Source: an uncultured Paracoccaceae bacterium
GTDB lineage: Bacteria > Pseudomonadota > Alphaproteobacteria > Rhodobacterales > Rhodobacteraceae
Length of the DNA stretch: 64,000 nt
Direction: 5' to 3'
NCBI GenBank assembly: GCA_951812305.1
Contig: CATOSB010000004.1
Span: 806,001 to 870,000, forward strand
A program made the position numbers and the translations under genes. Shown here one piece after another: positions 33,142-42,563 of this stretch. Numbering within the stretch: the first letter of the stretch is position 1; each line of letters opens with the position of its first letter. The notes beneath the pieces are model-generated. The model did not search any database. It was not told the DNA's origin and saw only the letters and a list, made by a program, of their open reading frames with translations.

Positions 33142-34152
33142 CTACTCAACATCCATAACCCTTACTTTGCGCCCCGACTTGCCCGACATTTCCAAAGCCG
33201 CAATCAATCGATGCACCTCCAAAGCCTCTCGCCCGGTCACCAGAGGCGGGCGCTTGTCGCGCACCGCATCCGCAAAATCCTCAATAACAAAGCGATGCCA
33301 GTCCGAGGTGAATGCCATCGGATCCGCCCCGGCGCCGGAACTCACCTCGTTGCCAATGGTCTCGACGGACCCGTCCCCACGGGTGACCTGCAGAACGCCG
33401 CGTTCCAGCCGGGCAGAGCCATCGCGGAAATGCAGGGTAATCGCCTCACCCGTTCCGGGAAAGCTGGCGGTGGTGGCAAACAGATAACCGACGGCGCCGT
33501 TTGCAAACCGCAACCCGGCGCTGACAAAATCCTCGCTTTCCATCTGGTGCAGCCCGGTCGTGGCCGTCATGGCGGTCACCTCGTCAACCGGCCCGGTCAG
33601 TGACAACATAAGATCCATCACATGGATCGCCTGACTGATCATGACCCCGCCACCGTCGCGGGCATAAGTCCCACGCCCTGGTTCGTCGTAATAGGATTGA
33701 TCACGCCACCACGGCACATTTACCTCAACCGCCAGCAACGGCCCAAGGGTGGGCATCACGTCGCGAAGGCTGGCGACCACCGGGCGGGTGCGATGCTGAA
33801 AGACGATCCCAAGCGGCAGCGCGGCGGCCTCGCAGAAATCAACGAGTTCGGTCGCCCGCGCCAGATCGCGTTCGACCGGTTTTTCCATCAGGATCGGCTT
33901 GCCTGCGGTGGCCAATGTTCTGACGATGTCCATCCGGGCGTTTGGCGGTGTTGCCAGAACCACGAAATCAACGTCAGAGGAGGCGATTTCGTCAATTGTT
34001 GCCTCAGATGGTCCGGGCCAGGCCTTCAGATATGCGTGCCGCGACCTGGCCGAGCGGGCATTGATCAAGGACAGGTTCACCTTGGTGCAGTTGGCGAATG
34101 CATCGCCAAAGGTCCTGGAGACCATGCCAAGGCCGATCATTGCGGCTTTCAC
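33142..34152 (-). CDS. Gfo/Idh/MocA family oxidoreductase 3
   Basis: The 336-residue protein starts MKAAMIGLGMVSRTFGDAF with the GxGxxS dinucleotide loop, followed by MEKPVERDLA (EKP, near residue 93) and SQAIHVMDLMLSLTGP in the substrate domain. It is the first gene of a three-oxidoreductase run on the minus strand, which suggests successive steps on one polyol or sugar acid. There is no transporter or kinase beside the run to identify the substrate. Confidence 0.88.
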   Translation of the reverse strand: MKAAMIGLGMVSRTFGDAFANCTKVNLSLINARSARSRHAYLKAWPGPSEATIDEIASSDVDFVVLATPPNARMDIVRTLATAGKPILMEKPVERDLARATELVDFCEAAALPLGIVFQHRTRPVVASLRDVMPTLGPLLAVEVNVPWWRDQSYYDEPGRGTYARDGGGVMISQAIHVMDLMLSLTGPVDEVTAMTATTGLHQMESEDFVSAGLRFANGAVGYLFATTASFPGTGEAITLHFRDGSARLERGVLQVTRGDGSVETIGNEVSSGAGADPMAFTSDWHRFVIEDFADAVRDKRPPLVTGREALEVHRLIAALEMSGKSGRKVRVMDVE

Positions 34153-34274
34153 TGCGCCGGTCCCCTTTGTTTTGTTCGCAACTCTTTGGATGCTAGTTCA
34201 TGCTGTCGGGAAACGGCAATGCCAAGATACGCGGAGGCTCGCGAAATCCTTGATGGATTTCGGGACGCCCGGTT

Positions 34275-35786
34275 TCAACCGCTGAACGTTCCCTTGAACT
34301 GGTCGCGTAATACGTTTTTTTGCACTTTGCCCATCGTATTGCGTGGCAGTTCGCTTAGAAATTCGACAAGTTTGGGTTGTTTGAATTTCGCAAGCCGTCC
34401 GGCCAACGCTGCGGCGACATCGCCTGCTGAAATACTTGCACCCGGCTCCGACACGACGACGGCCAGCACAGCCTCGCCGAAATCGGGATGCGGGACACCG
34501 ATCACGGCGCTTTCCAGCACGCCCGGCATCTCGTCGATTTCGGTTTCCACTTCCTTGGGATAGACGTTGTAGCCGCCCGAGATCACCAGATCCTTGGCGC
34601 GCCCGACAATGGAGATGTAGCCGTCAGCGTCGCGTCGGGCCATGTCACCAGTGATGAAGAACCCGTCGTCGCGAAACTCTTCCGCTGTCTTCTCAGGCAT
34701 CCGCCAATAGCCTTTGAAGACATTCGGCCCCTTGATTTCCAGAATGCCGGTTTCACCGTCAGGCAATGCCACGCCTGTGTCGGCATCTGCGACGCGGGCG
34801 GTGACGCCGGGCAGAGGAAACCCGACCGACCCCGCGCGACGTTCACCGTCATAGGGGTTGGAGGTGTTCATGCTGGTTTCCGTCATACCGTAACGTTCCA
34901 GTATCCGATGCCCGGTGCGGGTTTCGAATTCACGGTGCGTCTCTGCCAAAAGCGGGGCGGAGCCGGACACGAACAGGCGGATGTGACCGACCAGATCGCG
35001 GGTGAGGCGCTCGTCGCCCAACAGGCGGGTGTAAAAGGTCGGGACGCCCATCATTGTCGTGACATTCCGTAATGCGGCGATCACCTGCTCCTGATCAAAA
35101 CGCGGCAGAAACACCATCCGCCCACCGACGCGCAACATGATATTGGCCGCCACGAACAAGCCATGTGCGTGAAAGATTGGCAGCGCGTGCAAGAGCGTAT
35201 CGTCAGAAGTGAACCGCCAGCATTCCGCCAGCGCCTCGGCATTGGACAAAAGATTGCCATGTGTCAGCATGGCGCCCTTGGCCCGGCCGGTGGTGCCCGA
35301 AGTGTAAAGGATGACGGAGACATCATCTGCATCCCTTGGGGCGGTTTTGAATTCGGTGGGTTCTTTTGCAGCCGCATTCGCCAAAGATCCGGCACCTTGC
35401 GCATCCAAGGTCAGAAGATGCGTGCCTTTGTCGTCGGCGATAGGGGCCAGCGCGCCGTGCGCCTTGGGATCAACAACGGCCACGCGCGGTTCTGCGTCGC
35501 CGAGGAAATAGTCCAGCTCGGCGGGCGTGTAGGCGGTGTTCAACGGCAGAAACAGCGCCCCGGCGCGCAGGCAAGCGAGATAAAGTGCCAGGGCGTCGGG
35601 CGATTTTTCGGTCTGCATTGCAACGCGGTCCCCGGGTACAACGCCGGCGCGCACCAAGGCGTTTGCCATCTGGCCGGACAAATCGTGCAGCGCGCGGCCT
35701 GTCACCTCCCGCCCATCGGGCAGGATCAGAATGGCGTCGTCGCGATGTTCCAAAGGCGCGGCAAGAGCGTCAGCGAGCGGGTTCAT
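34275..35786 (-). CDS. matB: malonyl-CoA synthetase (MatB-like acyl-CoA ligase)
   Basis: The 503-residue adenylate-forming enzyme has the P-loop-like motif LYTSGTTGRAKGAMLTHGN (around residue 158), the adenylate motif ERYGMTET (near 290), the TGDMARRDADGYISIVGRAKD hinge (near 390) and the catalytic lysine in ELPRNTMGKVQKN near the C-terminus. Sequence details such as the SGGYNVYPKEVE segment fit MatB, which activates malonate to malonyl-CoA. No malonyl-CoA decarboxylase is adjacent, so malonate as substrate is likely, not proven. ATG 35786 is chosen over a longer frame without family similarity. Confidence 0.82.
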   Translation of the reverse strand: MNPLADALAAPLEHRDDAILILPDGREVTGRALHDLSGQMANALVRAGVVPGDRVAMQTEKSPDALALYLACLRAGALFLPLNTAYTPAELDYFLGDAEPRVAVVDPKAHGALAPIADDKGTHLLTLDAQGAGSLANAAAKEPTEFKTAPRDADDVSVILYTSGTTGRAKGAMLTHGNLLSNAEALAECWRFTSDDTLLHALPIFHAHGLFVAANIMLRVGGRMVFLPRFDQEQVIAALRNVTTMMGVPTFYTRLLGDERLTRDLVGHIRLFVSGSAPLLAETHREFETRTGHRILERYGMTETSMNTSNPYDGERRAGSVGFPLPGVTARVADADTGVALPDGETGILEIKGPNVFKGYWRMPEKTAEEFRDDGFFITGDMARRDADGYISIVGRAKDLVISGGYNVYPKEVETEIDEMPGVLESAVIGVPHPDFGEAVLAVVVSEPGASISAGDVAAALAGRLAKFKQPKLVEFLSELPRNTMGKVQKNVLRDQFKGTFSG

Positions 35787-35970
35787 TGTATATATTCCTG
35801 CATTTTCTTGCCGGTTTCTAAAGTGATTCAAAGCCTGACGGAAACGGTATTCTTGGGCCAGCGCAGTCGCTCCATCCAACCAGTCCGGGACGCACGGAAA
35901 AGGCGGATCCCACCTTCTCCCCATCCCTTTTCCCACTGTGAGAGGGGTGCTGCGTCCACTCCAGCGATCG

Positions 35971-37134
35971 TCACCCAAGCCCATCCAGCACGGCCTTCGC
36001 CGCCCGCAGACCCGGAGGCTCGGCGCCGCGTCCCAATTTGTTCATGGCATCCGACATCGCAGCAAGCTGCGCCTCCCGCATTGCCGCGTCACCGATTAGA
36101 CGGTTGAGTGCATCAGCCAGCGCTTCGGGCTTGCACGCCGGGCCGAGGAATTCCTCAACCGTGCGTGTTCCGCTGACGAGGTTGACCAATGTTACCGTGT
36201 CAGATTTCAGCATCCGCGACATGATCTGCCAACTGAACCAGTTCATATCGTAGCCGATGACCATCGGCGTGGCTGAGGCCGCCAGTTCAAGTGACACCGT
36301 ACCCGACGCCGCGAGCGCATAATTCGCGGCACCAAACGCCGCGCGCTTTTCGGCCATCGCGTGGTCGTCTGACATTGATCGGGGATCCAGAACCACAGGG
36401 TTCCCCGGCCAGCCTTTTGCGGCGTCGTGAACCGCGCTGGCCACGATTGGAGCGGCGGGTAGGACGATGCGGATTTCCGGGTTTTTATTCAGAACCGGGC
36501 GCAGGGCCTCGCCAAATGTCGAGGCAAGGCGCTGAACCTCGCCCCGCCGCGACCCCGGCAAGACCATCAGGACCGGCGCGTCGCCCAAATCATGCCGTGC
36601 GCGAAAATCAGCGATCTCTGCCGCGCTCGCCTGTGGTTCCGTCACCACCGGGTGCCCGACGAAATCGCATCGCATCCCGGCGGCTTCCATATAGGGCGGC
36701 TCAAACGGCAGAAGCGCGAGAACCTGATCGATGCATTTCGCCATTTTCTCTGCCCGTCCGGCGCGCCAGGCCCAGACCGAGGGCGCCACATAATGGACGG
36801 TGCGCACAGTGCTTGCCGCCTTGACCAGCCGCGCCACGCGCAGGCAGAAATCCGGGGAGTCGATGGTGATCAAAACATCGGGCATTTTGGCAATGACCGC
36901 CTCGGCCATTTCGCGGATGCGACGTTTCAGGTGGCGGTATTTCGGCAGCACCTCGGCGATACCGAATACCGCCAACTCCTCCATCGGAAAGCGGGATTGC
37001 AGCCCCGCGGCCTGCATCAGCGGCCCGCCGACGCCGTCGAATTCGACCTCGCCCTTCAGTTCGGTCAGCCCCGCCATAAGTGCGGCGCCCAGCCGGTCGC
37101 CGCTGGATTCACCGGCAATCAGAAAGACCTTCAC
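35971..37134 (-). CDS. lpxB: lipid-A-disaccharide synthase
   Basis: The 387-residue glycosyltransferase (GT19) joins UDP-2,3-diacylglucosamine and lipid X to form the lipid A disaccharide. It starts KVFLIAGESSGDRLGA, contains HYVAPSVWAWRAGRA (near residue 120), LPGSRRGEVQRL (near 191) and AASGTVSLELA (near 285), all LpxB landmarks. It is the last gene of the long envelope operon and overlaps lpxI by four bases, so it is translated with it. Confidence 0.96.
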   Translation of the reverse strand: MKVFLIAGESSGDRLGAALMAGLTELKGEVEFDGVGGPLMQAAGLQSRFPMEELAVFGIAEVLPKYRHLKRRIREMAEAVIAKMPDVLITIDSPDFCLRVARLVKAASTVRTVHYVAPSVWAWRAGRAEKMAKCIDQVLALLPFEPPYMEAAGMRCDFVGHPVVTEPQASAAEIADFRARHDLGDAPVLMVLPGSRRGEVQRLASTFGEALRPVLNKNPEIRIVLPAAPIVASAVHDAAKGWPGNPVVLDPRSMSDDHAMAEKRAAFGAANYALAASGTVSLELAASATPMVIGYDMNWFSWQIMSRMLKSDTVTLVNLVSGTRTVEEFLGPACKPEALADALNRLIGDAAMREAQLAAMSDAMNKLGRGAEPPGLRAAKAVLDGLG

Positions 37135-37937
37135 CGATCCTCCGCCAAAATGAACAGGCCCAGATCTTTGGCCGCTGACAGTGTCGCGGACCGGTCGATC
37201 AGCAGGACCTGACCAGCGTCAATCGTGATGCCTGTAAGCCCGGCATTGGCGGCGGCCTTCACCGTTTCCGGCCCGATGGCGGGCATGTCGATGCGCAGAT
37301 CCTGCCCGGGTTTGGGGGCCTTGACGAGCACACCTTTTGCACCACCTGACATTTCGTTCCGCGTTTCGGCGACAAAGCGCAGCATCGCGTCCGTTCCCTG
37401 CGCCGTTTCGATCCCTAGCGGCTGACCACCCGCGACCACCGCGCCCTGCCCGATATCAAGCGGCCCCAATGCGCCGAGAATGTCACGGGCCTTAGTGATA
37501 TCGGCGCGGTCGGATTCGTTCGGCTCGGCGCCGGCCAATAGACCCGCATCTGCCGTCAATTCGTCAATCAACTCATGCGCGCCAAGCACGGCAAACCCAT
37601 GCGCTTCGAACGTCTCGATCACCGCGCGCAGCAGCCCGTCATCGCCGCCCTGCATCGCGGCCATGAAACGCGGCGCGAGTTCCAGCATTTTCGCATCGAA
37701 ATTCGCCGGGTTCAGTGTCGGACGTGCAAGTCCACCGGCAAAGACGACGCGATCCACGCCCGCCGCCGTCAGCCCCCCGAACATTTCGCCAAATCGTTCG
37801 TATGAGGTCAGAAAGGGTTCATTCCCGGGCGTTTCAACGTCAAGCCCTTCGAAATGCACGAACAGCGCATCTGGATGCGCCACGGATAGCCGGTGCGGCA
37901 AGTCACCCTGCCCTGCAAGAATGGCCAGCCGAGACAT
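37131..37937 (-). CDS. lpxI: UDP-2,3-diacylglucosamine pyrophosphatase LpxI (DUF1009)
   Basis: The 268-residue protein makes lipid X from UDP-2,3-diacylglucosamine in the lipid A pathway, the step done by LpxH in enterobacteria. It starts SRLAILAGQGDLPHRL and has the C-terminal domain motifs GQGAVVAGGQPLGIETAQGTD and MPAIGPETVKAAANAGL. Its place between lpxA and lpxB fits the role. Its ATG shares one base with the lpxA stop (TGATG), and its end overlaps lpxB by four bases. Confidence 0.95.
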   Translation of the reverse strand: MSRLAILAGQGDLPHRLSVAHPDALFVHFEGLDVETPGNEPFLTSYERFGEMFGGLTAAGVDRVVFAGGLARPTLNPANFDAKMLELAPRFMAAMQGGDDGLLRAVIETFEAHGFAVLGAHELIDELTADAGLLAGAEPNESDRADITKARDILGALGPLDIGQGAVVAGGQPLGIETAQGTDAMLRFVAETRNEMSGGAKGVLVKAPKPGQDLRIDMPAIGPETVKAAANAGLTGITIDAGQVLLIDRSATLSAAKDLGLFILAEDR

Positions 37938-38734
37938 CAGTCAGGTGTCAGGAAGGACCGGTCGGAGGCCGACAGAATGAAATCTGCGACTTCGCCAACC
38001 AGTTCACTGTTTGATTCATCACTTAAGCGCCGCGCGCGGTCCTGGAACGTTCCTTCGCCCTGCGCGAGCGTCTGATACGCGGCGCGCAAGGCGGTGATGT
38101 CATCGCGCGGGACGCCCTTGCGCTTCAGCCCGATCAGATTGAGCCCATCGAGCGTGCCGCGCGGGCCCTGCACCAACCCGTGGGGAATGACATCATTGGT
38201 TACCATTGTGACAGCGCCGATGATCGCGCCCTTGCCGATGCGTACCCACTGGTGGATGCCCGACAGGCCGCCGATGATGACGTCGTCTTCGATAATACAG
38301 TGACCGGCGATGGCGCTTTGATTGGCCACGATCACCCGGTCGCCCACTTTCGCGTCATGCGCCACATGGGCGCCGGTCATGAACAGGCAATCATCGCCGA
38401 CCCGCGTATCGCCACCACCACCAGCGGTGCCGGTGTTCATGGTGACATTTTCGCGAATGCGATTTCGCTTGCCCACAACAAGGCGCGAGTGCTCGCCAGA
38501 GAACTTCAGATCCTGCGGGATTTCTCCGATGGAGGCGAAGGGAAAGATGATCGTTTCGTCGCCGATTTCCGTGTCGCCGGTCACAACGACATGGGATTTC
38601 AAAGTCACCCCCGCACCAAGTTTTACAGACGAGCCGACAACCGAGAACGGGCCGATCGAACAGCTTGCACCGATCACCGCGCCGTCTTCCACCACGGCCG
38701 TGGAATGAATGTTGGCGCTTTGATGGATGGTCAC
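37937..38734 (-). CDS. lpxA: UDP-N-acetylglucosamine acyltransferase
   Basis: The 265-residue left-handed beta-helix protein transfers a 3-hydroxyacyl chain to UDP-GlcNAc, the first step of lipid A synthesis. The hexapeptide repeats run through residues 1-190, and the catalytic histidine is in [13 protein letters not shown] (near residue 125). The GTG at 38734 ([15 protein letters not shown]) overlaps the fabZ stop by four bases and is preferred over an upstream ATG whose extension reads as fabZ antiphase sequence. Confidence 0.95.
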   Translation of the reverse strand: MTIHQSANIHSTAVVEDGAVIGASCSIGPFSVVGSSVKLGAGVTLKSHVVVTGDTEIGDETIIFPFASIGEIPQDLKFSGEHSRLVVGKRNRIRENVTMNTGTAGGGGDTRVGDDCLFMTGAHVAHDAKVGDRVIVANQSAIAGHCIIEDDVIIGGLSGIHQWVRIGKGAIIGAVTMVTNDVIPHGLVQGPRGTLDGLNLIGLKRKGVPRDDITALRAAYQTLAQGEGTFQDRARRLSDESNSELVGEVADFILSASDRSFLTPD

Positions 38735-39195
38735 GCAACACCCGGCGACATGTCGATCATGGCTGTGAATTCGGCTTCGGCTGCGAGATCGCCCTCGACT
38801 TCGCCCCGACCCTTGAATTTCCAGATCTTTGAGCCGCCGCGCTGTGTTTCCACATGCAGCTTCAGCACATCGCCCGGAATGACCTTGCGGCGGAATTTGC
38901 ATTTGTCGATGGCCATGAAATAGATCAGAAAATTCTTGTCAGCCAGATCTTCGGCCACGCCGACCATAACTGCCGCCGTCTGCGCCATCGCCTCGATGAT
39001 CGTGACCCCGGGCATGATCGGTGCGCCCGGAAAATGGCCCTGAAAATGCGGCTCGTTAAAGCTGACATTCTTAAGGCCTGTCGCGGATTTCGTGCCATCG
39101 ATATCGACAACCCGGTCGACCAGAAGAAACGGGTAACGGTGCGGGATTATCCGCTGAATAAGGTCAATGTCAGCAGATTGAAGCGTATCGCTCAT
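38731..39195 (-). CDS. fabZ: 3-hydroxyacyl-[acyl-carrier-protein] dehydratase
   Basis: The 154-residue hot-dog-fold enzyme removes water from 3-hydroxyacyl-ACP in fatty acid elongation. It competes with LpxA for the same substrate, which explains the gene pairing. The catalytic histidine is in [14 protein letters not shown] (near residue 56) and the glutamate in [10 protein letters not shown]. It lies 71 bases after the Skp-like gene and overlaps the GTG of lpxA by four bases. No lpxD gene lies between them, unlike the enterobacterial order. Confidence 0.96.
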   Translation of the reverse strand: MSDTLQSADIDLIQRIIPHRYPFLLVDRVVDIDGTKSATGLKNVSFNEPHFQGHFPGAPIMPGVTIIEAMAQTAAVMVGVAEDLADKNFLIYFMAIDKCKFRRKVIPGDVLKLHVETQRGGSKIWKFKGRGEVEGDLAAEAEFTAMIDMSPGVA

Positions 39196-39266
39196 TCAGC
39201 ATTCCCCCGGTCCCGCGTTTCGATGCCGGGACTGGTAGCAATTCGACCTTCCGGTGACAAGCGCGC

Positions 39267-39830
39267 TTACTCCTGCGGGTCGTCCGGTGAGGGGAAACTC
39301 GCGTCGATCCGTTCGATGGCAATGGCGGTCACGTCAATTGCATCGACCGCGAGCACGACCGAGCGTCGATCGAGCAGGACAATCGCCCCCCGCTCGCGTG
39401 CTATGTCGGCCAAAACCGGGGTGATCTGCTGCAGGAGGCGTGCGCGCTCTTCTTCCTGAAGTTGCTGAACCGCGCGGCCTTTTTCGTCCTGTTCGGCGCG
39501 CAAAGTGCGGACCTTTTCGTCAAAAGCGTCTGCAAGGTCGCGAAACTCTTCCGGAGGCAATGATTTGCGTTTTTCGGTCAGTTCCAGTTCTTCGGCCTCA
39601 AGCTCGGATTCAATTCGACGGTTCTCTGCCGCCAGATCAGACAGCTTTTCTTCAACTTGCTGCCGCAAACGTTCTGCCAGTCGGGACTCGCTGAACATTT
39701 GGGTCATGTCGATTGTCAGAACGGGTGCCTGCAACGGAAACGGCTGATCCTGGGCGAAAGAAGCAGTTACAGCGGTGAAAGTCAGACCTAGCGCCAAAAG
39801 CGCCCCGGTCATGCGGCGCAGTGCCGTCAC
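39267..39830 (-). CDS. periplasmic OmpH/Skp-like chaperone
   Basis: The roughly 187-residue product has a signal peptide (RRMTGALLALGLTFTAVTASFA), then a beta strand (LTIDMTQMFSESRLAERL). A long charged coiled-coil of about 90 residues follows (EELELTEKRKSLPPEEFRDL) and leads back into a strand (GAIVLLDRRSVVLAV). This is the trimeric jellyfish layout of Skp, which carries unfolded outer-membrane proteins to BamA. GTG 39830, one base after the bamA stop, is the chosen start; ATG 39812 is an alternative. Confidence 0.85.
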   Translation of the reverse strand: MTALRRMTGALLALGLTFTAVTASFAQDQPFPLQAPVLTIDMTQMFSESRLAERLRQQVEEKLSDLAAENRRIESELEAEELELTEKRKSLPPEEFRDLADAFDEKVRTLRAEQDEKGRAVQQLQEEERARLLQQITPVLADIARERGAIVLLDRRSVVLAVDAIDVTAIAIERIDASFPSPDDPQE

Positions 39831-39831
39831 A

Positions 39832-42174
39832 CTAGAACCGGGTCGAGATCGTGAAATCGAAGTTCTGATCGCGGTCATAGCTTTCTTTTTGGATCGCGCG
39901 GGAGAAATTGAACCGCAATGGCCCAATGGGTGTTTCCCAGAACAACGATAACCCGGCAGCAATACGTGGCCTGAAACTGTCATCAATGGCGCCGCCCAGG
40001 TTGTTATCCAATCCCCAAACAGTGCCGACGTCCATGAACACGCCACCATGAATTCCGTATTCTTCCGGCAGTCCAAGCGGGAACTCGGCCTCGAATTTCG
40101 CCACAGCGAAATAGTTGCCCCCCAACGCGTCCATGTTTCCCGCGGCAAGGTCACGTGGGCCTATCCCAAACGGTTCAAATCCGCGCATTTTTCTGGCCAG
40201 ACTGAACCTGTCAAACACATTGCTGACACCGCCATCGAGAGATATGTGCGCGCCAGCCTCGGCAACGGCGCGCAGGGTCACTTCGCCTCGGGCGATCTTT
40301 CTTTCGGCAACGGCCAGTGCGTTGGTACGTATGTATCGCCGATCTGCACCCAGTCCGGCGAAGTCCTGGCCAAATCTCAGAAGCACACCGGCGTCTGTAT
40401 TCAATCCCTTGTCAAGTGTGCTGTAGGTAAACGAATATCCCACACCGCTATCAAATACGGCTCCGCCGAGGCCCTCACTTTTCAATACCGCTGAAGAAGC
40501 AGGACTGACGCTTGTGATATCGGTACCGGCAAAGAAATATTTTAACGAAAGTCGGCTGTTTTCCGAAACTGGAAATTCCACCCCAATATTTCCGGAGCCG
40601 GATGTGGTGCTGACATTGGTGTTCAGCGCGCTATTCGTTTCCTCGTACTCTCCGTTGATGAAGAACCTTACATCGCGGCCCAAGAATGACGGCTCGGAAA
40701 AGCTGAAGCCGTAGGTGCCGCTTTCCGCAGTTGTCGTGAACTGAAAACCCAGAGACTGCCCGCGCCCCAGAAAGTTTCTTTCCTGAAAGGTAACATTTGC
40801 ACCGAAACCGCCGCTTGAACTGTAAGTGCCGCCAAATCCAAGGCTGCCCGTTGGTTGTTCTTCCACATCGACATCCAGAACCACCTGTCCCGGAGTCGAT
40901 CCTTCGCGTGCCTCTACATCTGCCTTGCTGAAGAACCCAAGCGCACGAATGCGTTCTGCGCTGTCGCGAATGGAACGCGGATTGAACGGGTCGCCCTCGA
41001 CAATCTGGAACTGGCGGCGGACGACACGGTCGAGCGTTGTTGCGTTTCCTTCGATGTCGATTCGTTCCACGAACAGACGCTGACCCCTGACGACAACGAA
41101 TTCGACGTCGAGTTCGAGCGTACGGTCATTACGCGTGATCCGTGGCTCCACGCGAATGAAATTAAGATCGTTCTGAATGGCCAGGCGTTCCAACCGCGAA
41201 ATCGTGTTGTCTATGCCGTTTGGCGAATAGACCTGTCCGGGACGGATGCGGATCGCGCGCTGAAACTCGTCAGGATCAATCGACTCCACCTCGCTGGTGG
41301 TAATGATCTCGCCATATTTGAACTGTTGCCCCTCGCGAACGTTGAATGTCACAAAGAATGCGTTTCTTTCACGGCTGAATTCTGGTGCAGCCGAAAGAAC
41401 CTCAAAATCCACATAGCCACGTGACTGATAGAAATCGCGAAGCACCTGCCGGTCAAAATCGACTCTGTCGCCGATAAAGGTGTCGCGCTGAATAATCCTG
41501 CGGAATAACCCCGCCTGTTTGGATTCCAGAACCCGACGAAGACGACGGTCACTGTAGTTTCGGTTGCCGACAAAACTGATGCGTTCAACCTCTGTGACGC
41601 GTCCTTCCCTAACTTCGAACACAAGATCGACGCGGTTGTTGGAACGGCGAATGATCACCGGGTCCACGTTGGCCGCCAGCCGACCCTGAAGTTCATAGGC
41701 CTGCACGATGCGCGCGGCGTCCTGTTCGGCGGTGCTGGGTGAAAACACACGCCGGGATTGCGACTGGACGACGGCGGTAAGTTCCTCGTCGTCAAGGCGT
41801 CTGTTGCCTTCAAAGTTGATGCGATTGATCGTGGGGTATTCGCGCACCCGAATGATCAATGTGCCACCGGATGGAACAAGCTCGACGGTTTCAAACAGAC
41901 CGGATCCCAAAACGTTCTGGTAGGCAGTATTTAGTTGACCGCCGGTGACCAGTTCTCCCTGGGTGATTCCGGCATAGCTTAGGATCGTTCCAGCCTCTAC
42001 ACGGGTGGCGCCTTCGATCTGGACATTGTTGAAACGGAAGTTCTGCGCCTGCGTTTCCAGCGCAGTCGTCAGGTATCCGGTTGAAAATACTACCAGATAC
42101 GCGACCCACGCAAAGCGGCGAACCGGCCGCATTGGGCGAATTTGTCTTAAACCGAGGGTAATCGCCCGTGCCAT
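39832..42174 (-). CDS. bamA: outer membrane protein assembly factor BamA
   Basis: The 780-residue Omp85 protein inserts beta-barrel proteins into the outer membrane. A signal sequence ending near ALETQAQ is followed by five POTRA repeats (first at FNNVQIEGATRVEAGTILSY) and a 16-stranded barrel with the typical LGFGGTYSSSGGFGANVTFQ start and an aromatic C-terminus (FDFTISTRF). The conserved barrel segment GSGNIGVEFPVS lies near residue 540. It is followed at once by the Skp-like gene and preceded by rseP and a candidate small gene. Confidence 0.96.
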   Translation of the reverse strand: MARAITLGLRQIRPMRPVRRFAWVAYLVVFSTGYLTTALETQAQNFRFNNVQIEGATRVEAGTILSYAGITQGELVTGGQLNTAYQNVLGSGLFETVELVPSGGTLIIRVREYPTINRINFEGNRRLDDEELTAVVQSQSRRVFSPSTAEQDAARIVQAYELQGRLAANVDPVIIRRSNNRVDLVFEVREGRVTEVERISFVGNRNYSDRRLRRVLESKQAGLFRRIIQRDTFIGDRVDFDRQVLRDFYQSRGYVDFEVLSAAPEFSRERNAFFVTFNVREGQQFKYGEIITTSEVESIDPDEFQRAIRIRPGQVYSPNGIDNTISRLERLAIQNDLNFIRVEPRITRNDRTLELDVEFVVVRGQRLFVERIDIEGNATTLDRVVRRQFQIVEGDPFNPRSIRDSAERIRALGFFSKADVEAREGSTPGQVVLDVDVEEQPTGSLGFGGTYSSSGGFGANVTFQERNFLGRGQSLGFQFTTTAESGTYGFSFSEPSFLGRDVRFFINGEYEETNSALNTNVSTTSGSGNIGVEFPVSENSRLSLKYFFAGTDITSVSPASSAVLKSEGLGGAVFDSGVGYSFTYSTLDKGLNTDAGVLLRFGQDFAGLGADRRYIRTNALAVAERKIARGEVTLRAVAEAGAHISLDGGVSNVFDRFSLARKMRGFEPFGIGPRDLAAGNMDALGGNYFAVAKFEAEFPLGLPEEYGIHGGVFMDVGTVWGLDNNLGGAIDDSFRPRIAAGLSLFWETPIGPLRFNFSRAIQKESYDRDQNFDFTISTRF

Positions 42175-42400
42175 ATTGTCTGCCCTTCCAACCCCACGTT
42201 TTTAGTTTGACTAGCCTGTCCACAGCGCCTTGTCAAAACAGACTTACCCCCAATCAGAGGCGCGCGCAAACCCTTGCCACACTATATGTTGCGATTAAGC
42301 CGTGTATTTCGCGCAGGGAGTTATCCACAGATTTTTGTAAGTTCGAAAACAAAAAGCGCCCGCAATTGCGAGCGCCGTTGAATTCAAGCTGTTTGGTGGG

Positions 42401-42520
42401 TCAGAGTGTGATCATGAACCCGCTGGCAAACAGGGCCGCACATATGGCGCCGACAATGAAGAACCTGTCAAAGTTCAACTTTGCGATCAGCGTAAGGCTT
42501 GCAACTCCGTCTTTGATCAT
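42401..42520 (-). CDS. candidate 39-residue membrane protein between rseP and bamA
   Basis: ATG 42520 opens a 39-codon frame ending TGA at 42401. The product begins MIKDGVASLTLIAKLNFDRF and ends with one transmembrane helix (FIVGAICAALFASGFMITL). A short soluble or amphipathic N-terminus followed by a single helix is a common layout for small membrane proteins. CAAAGGACAAGGG lies 12-20 bases upstream as a possible ribosome-binding site. It occupies a 390-base gap in an otherwise tightly packed operon, in the same direction. Conservation in related genomes is the missing evidence. Confidence 0.5.
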   Translation of the reverse strand: MIKDGVASLTLIAKLNFDRFFIVGAICAALFASGFMITL

Positions 42521-42563
42521 CTGACCAGGCCCTTGTCCTTTGTTCCTGATCCACGGGTATTGA

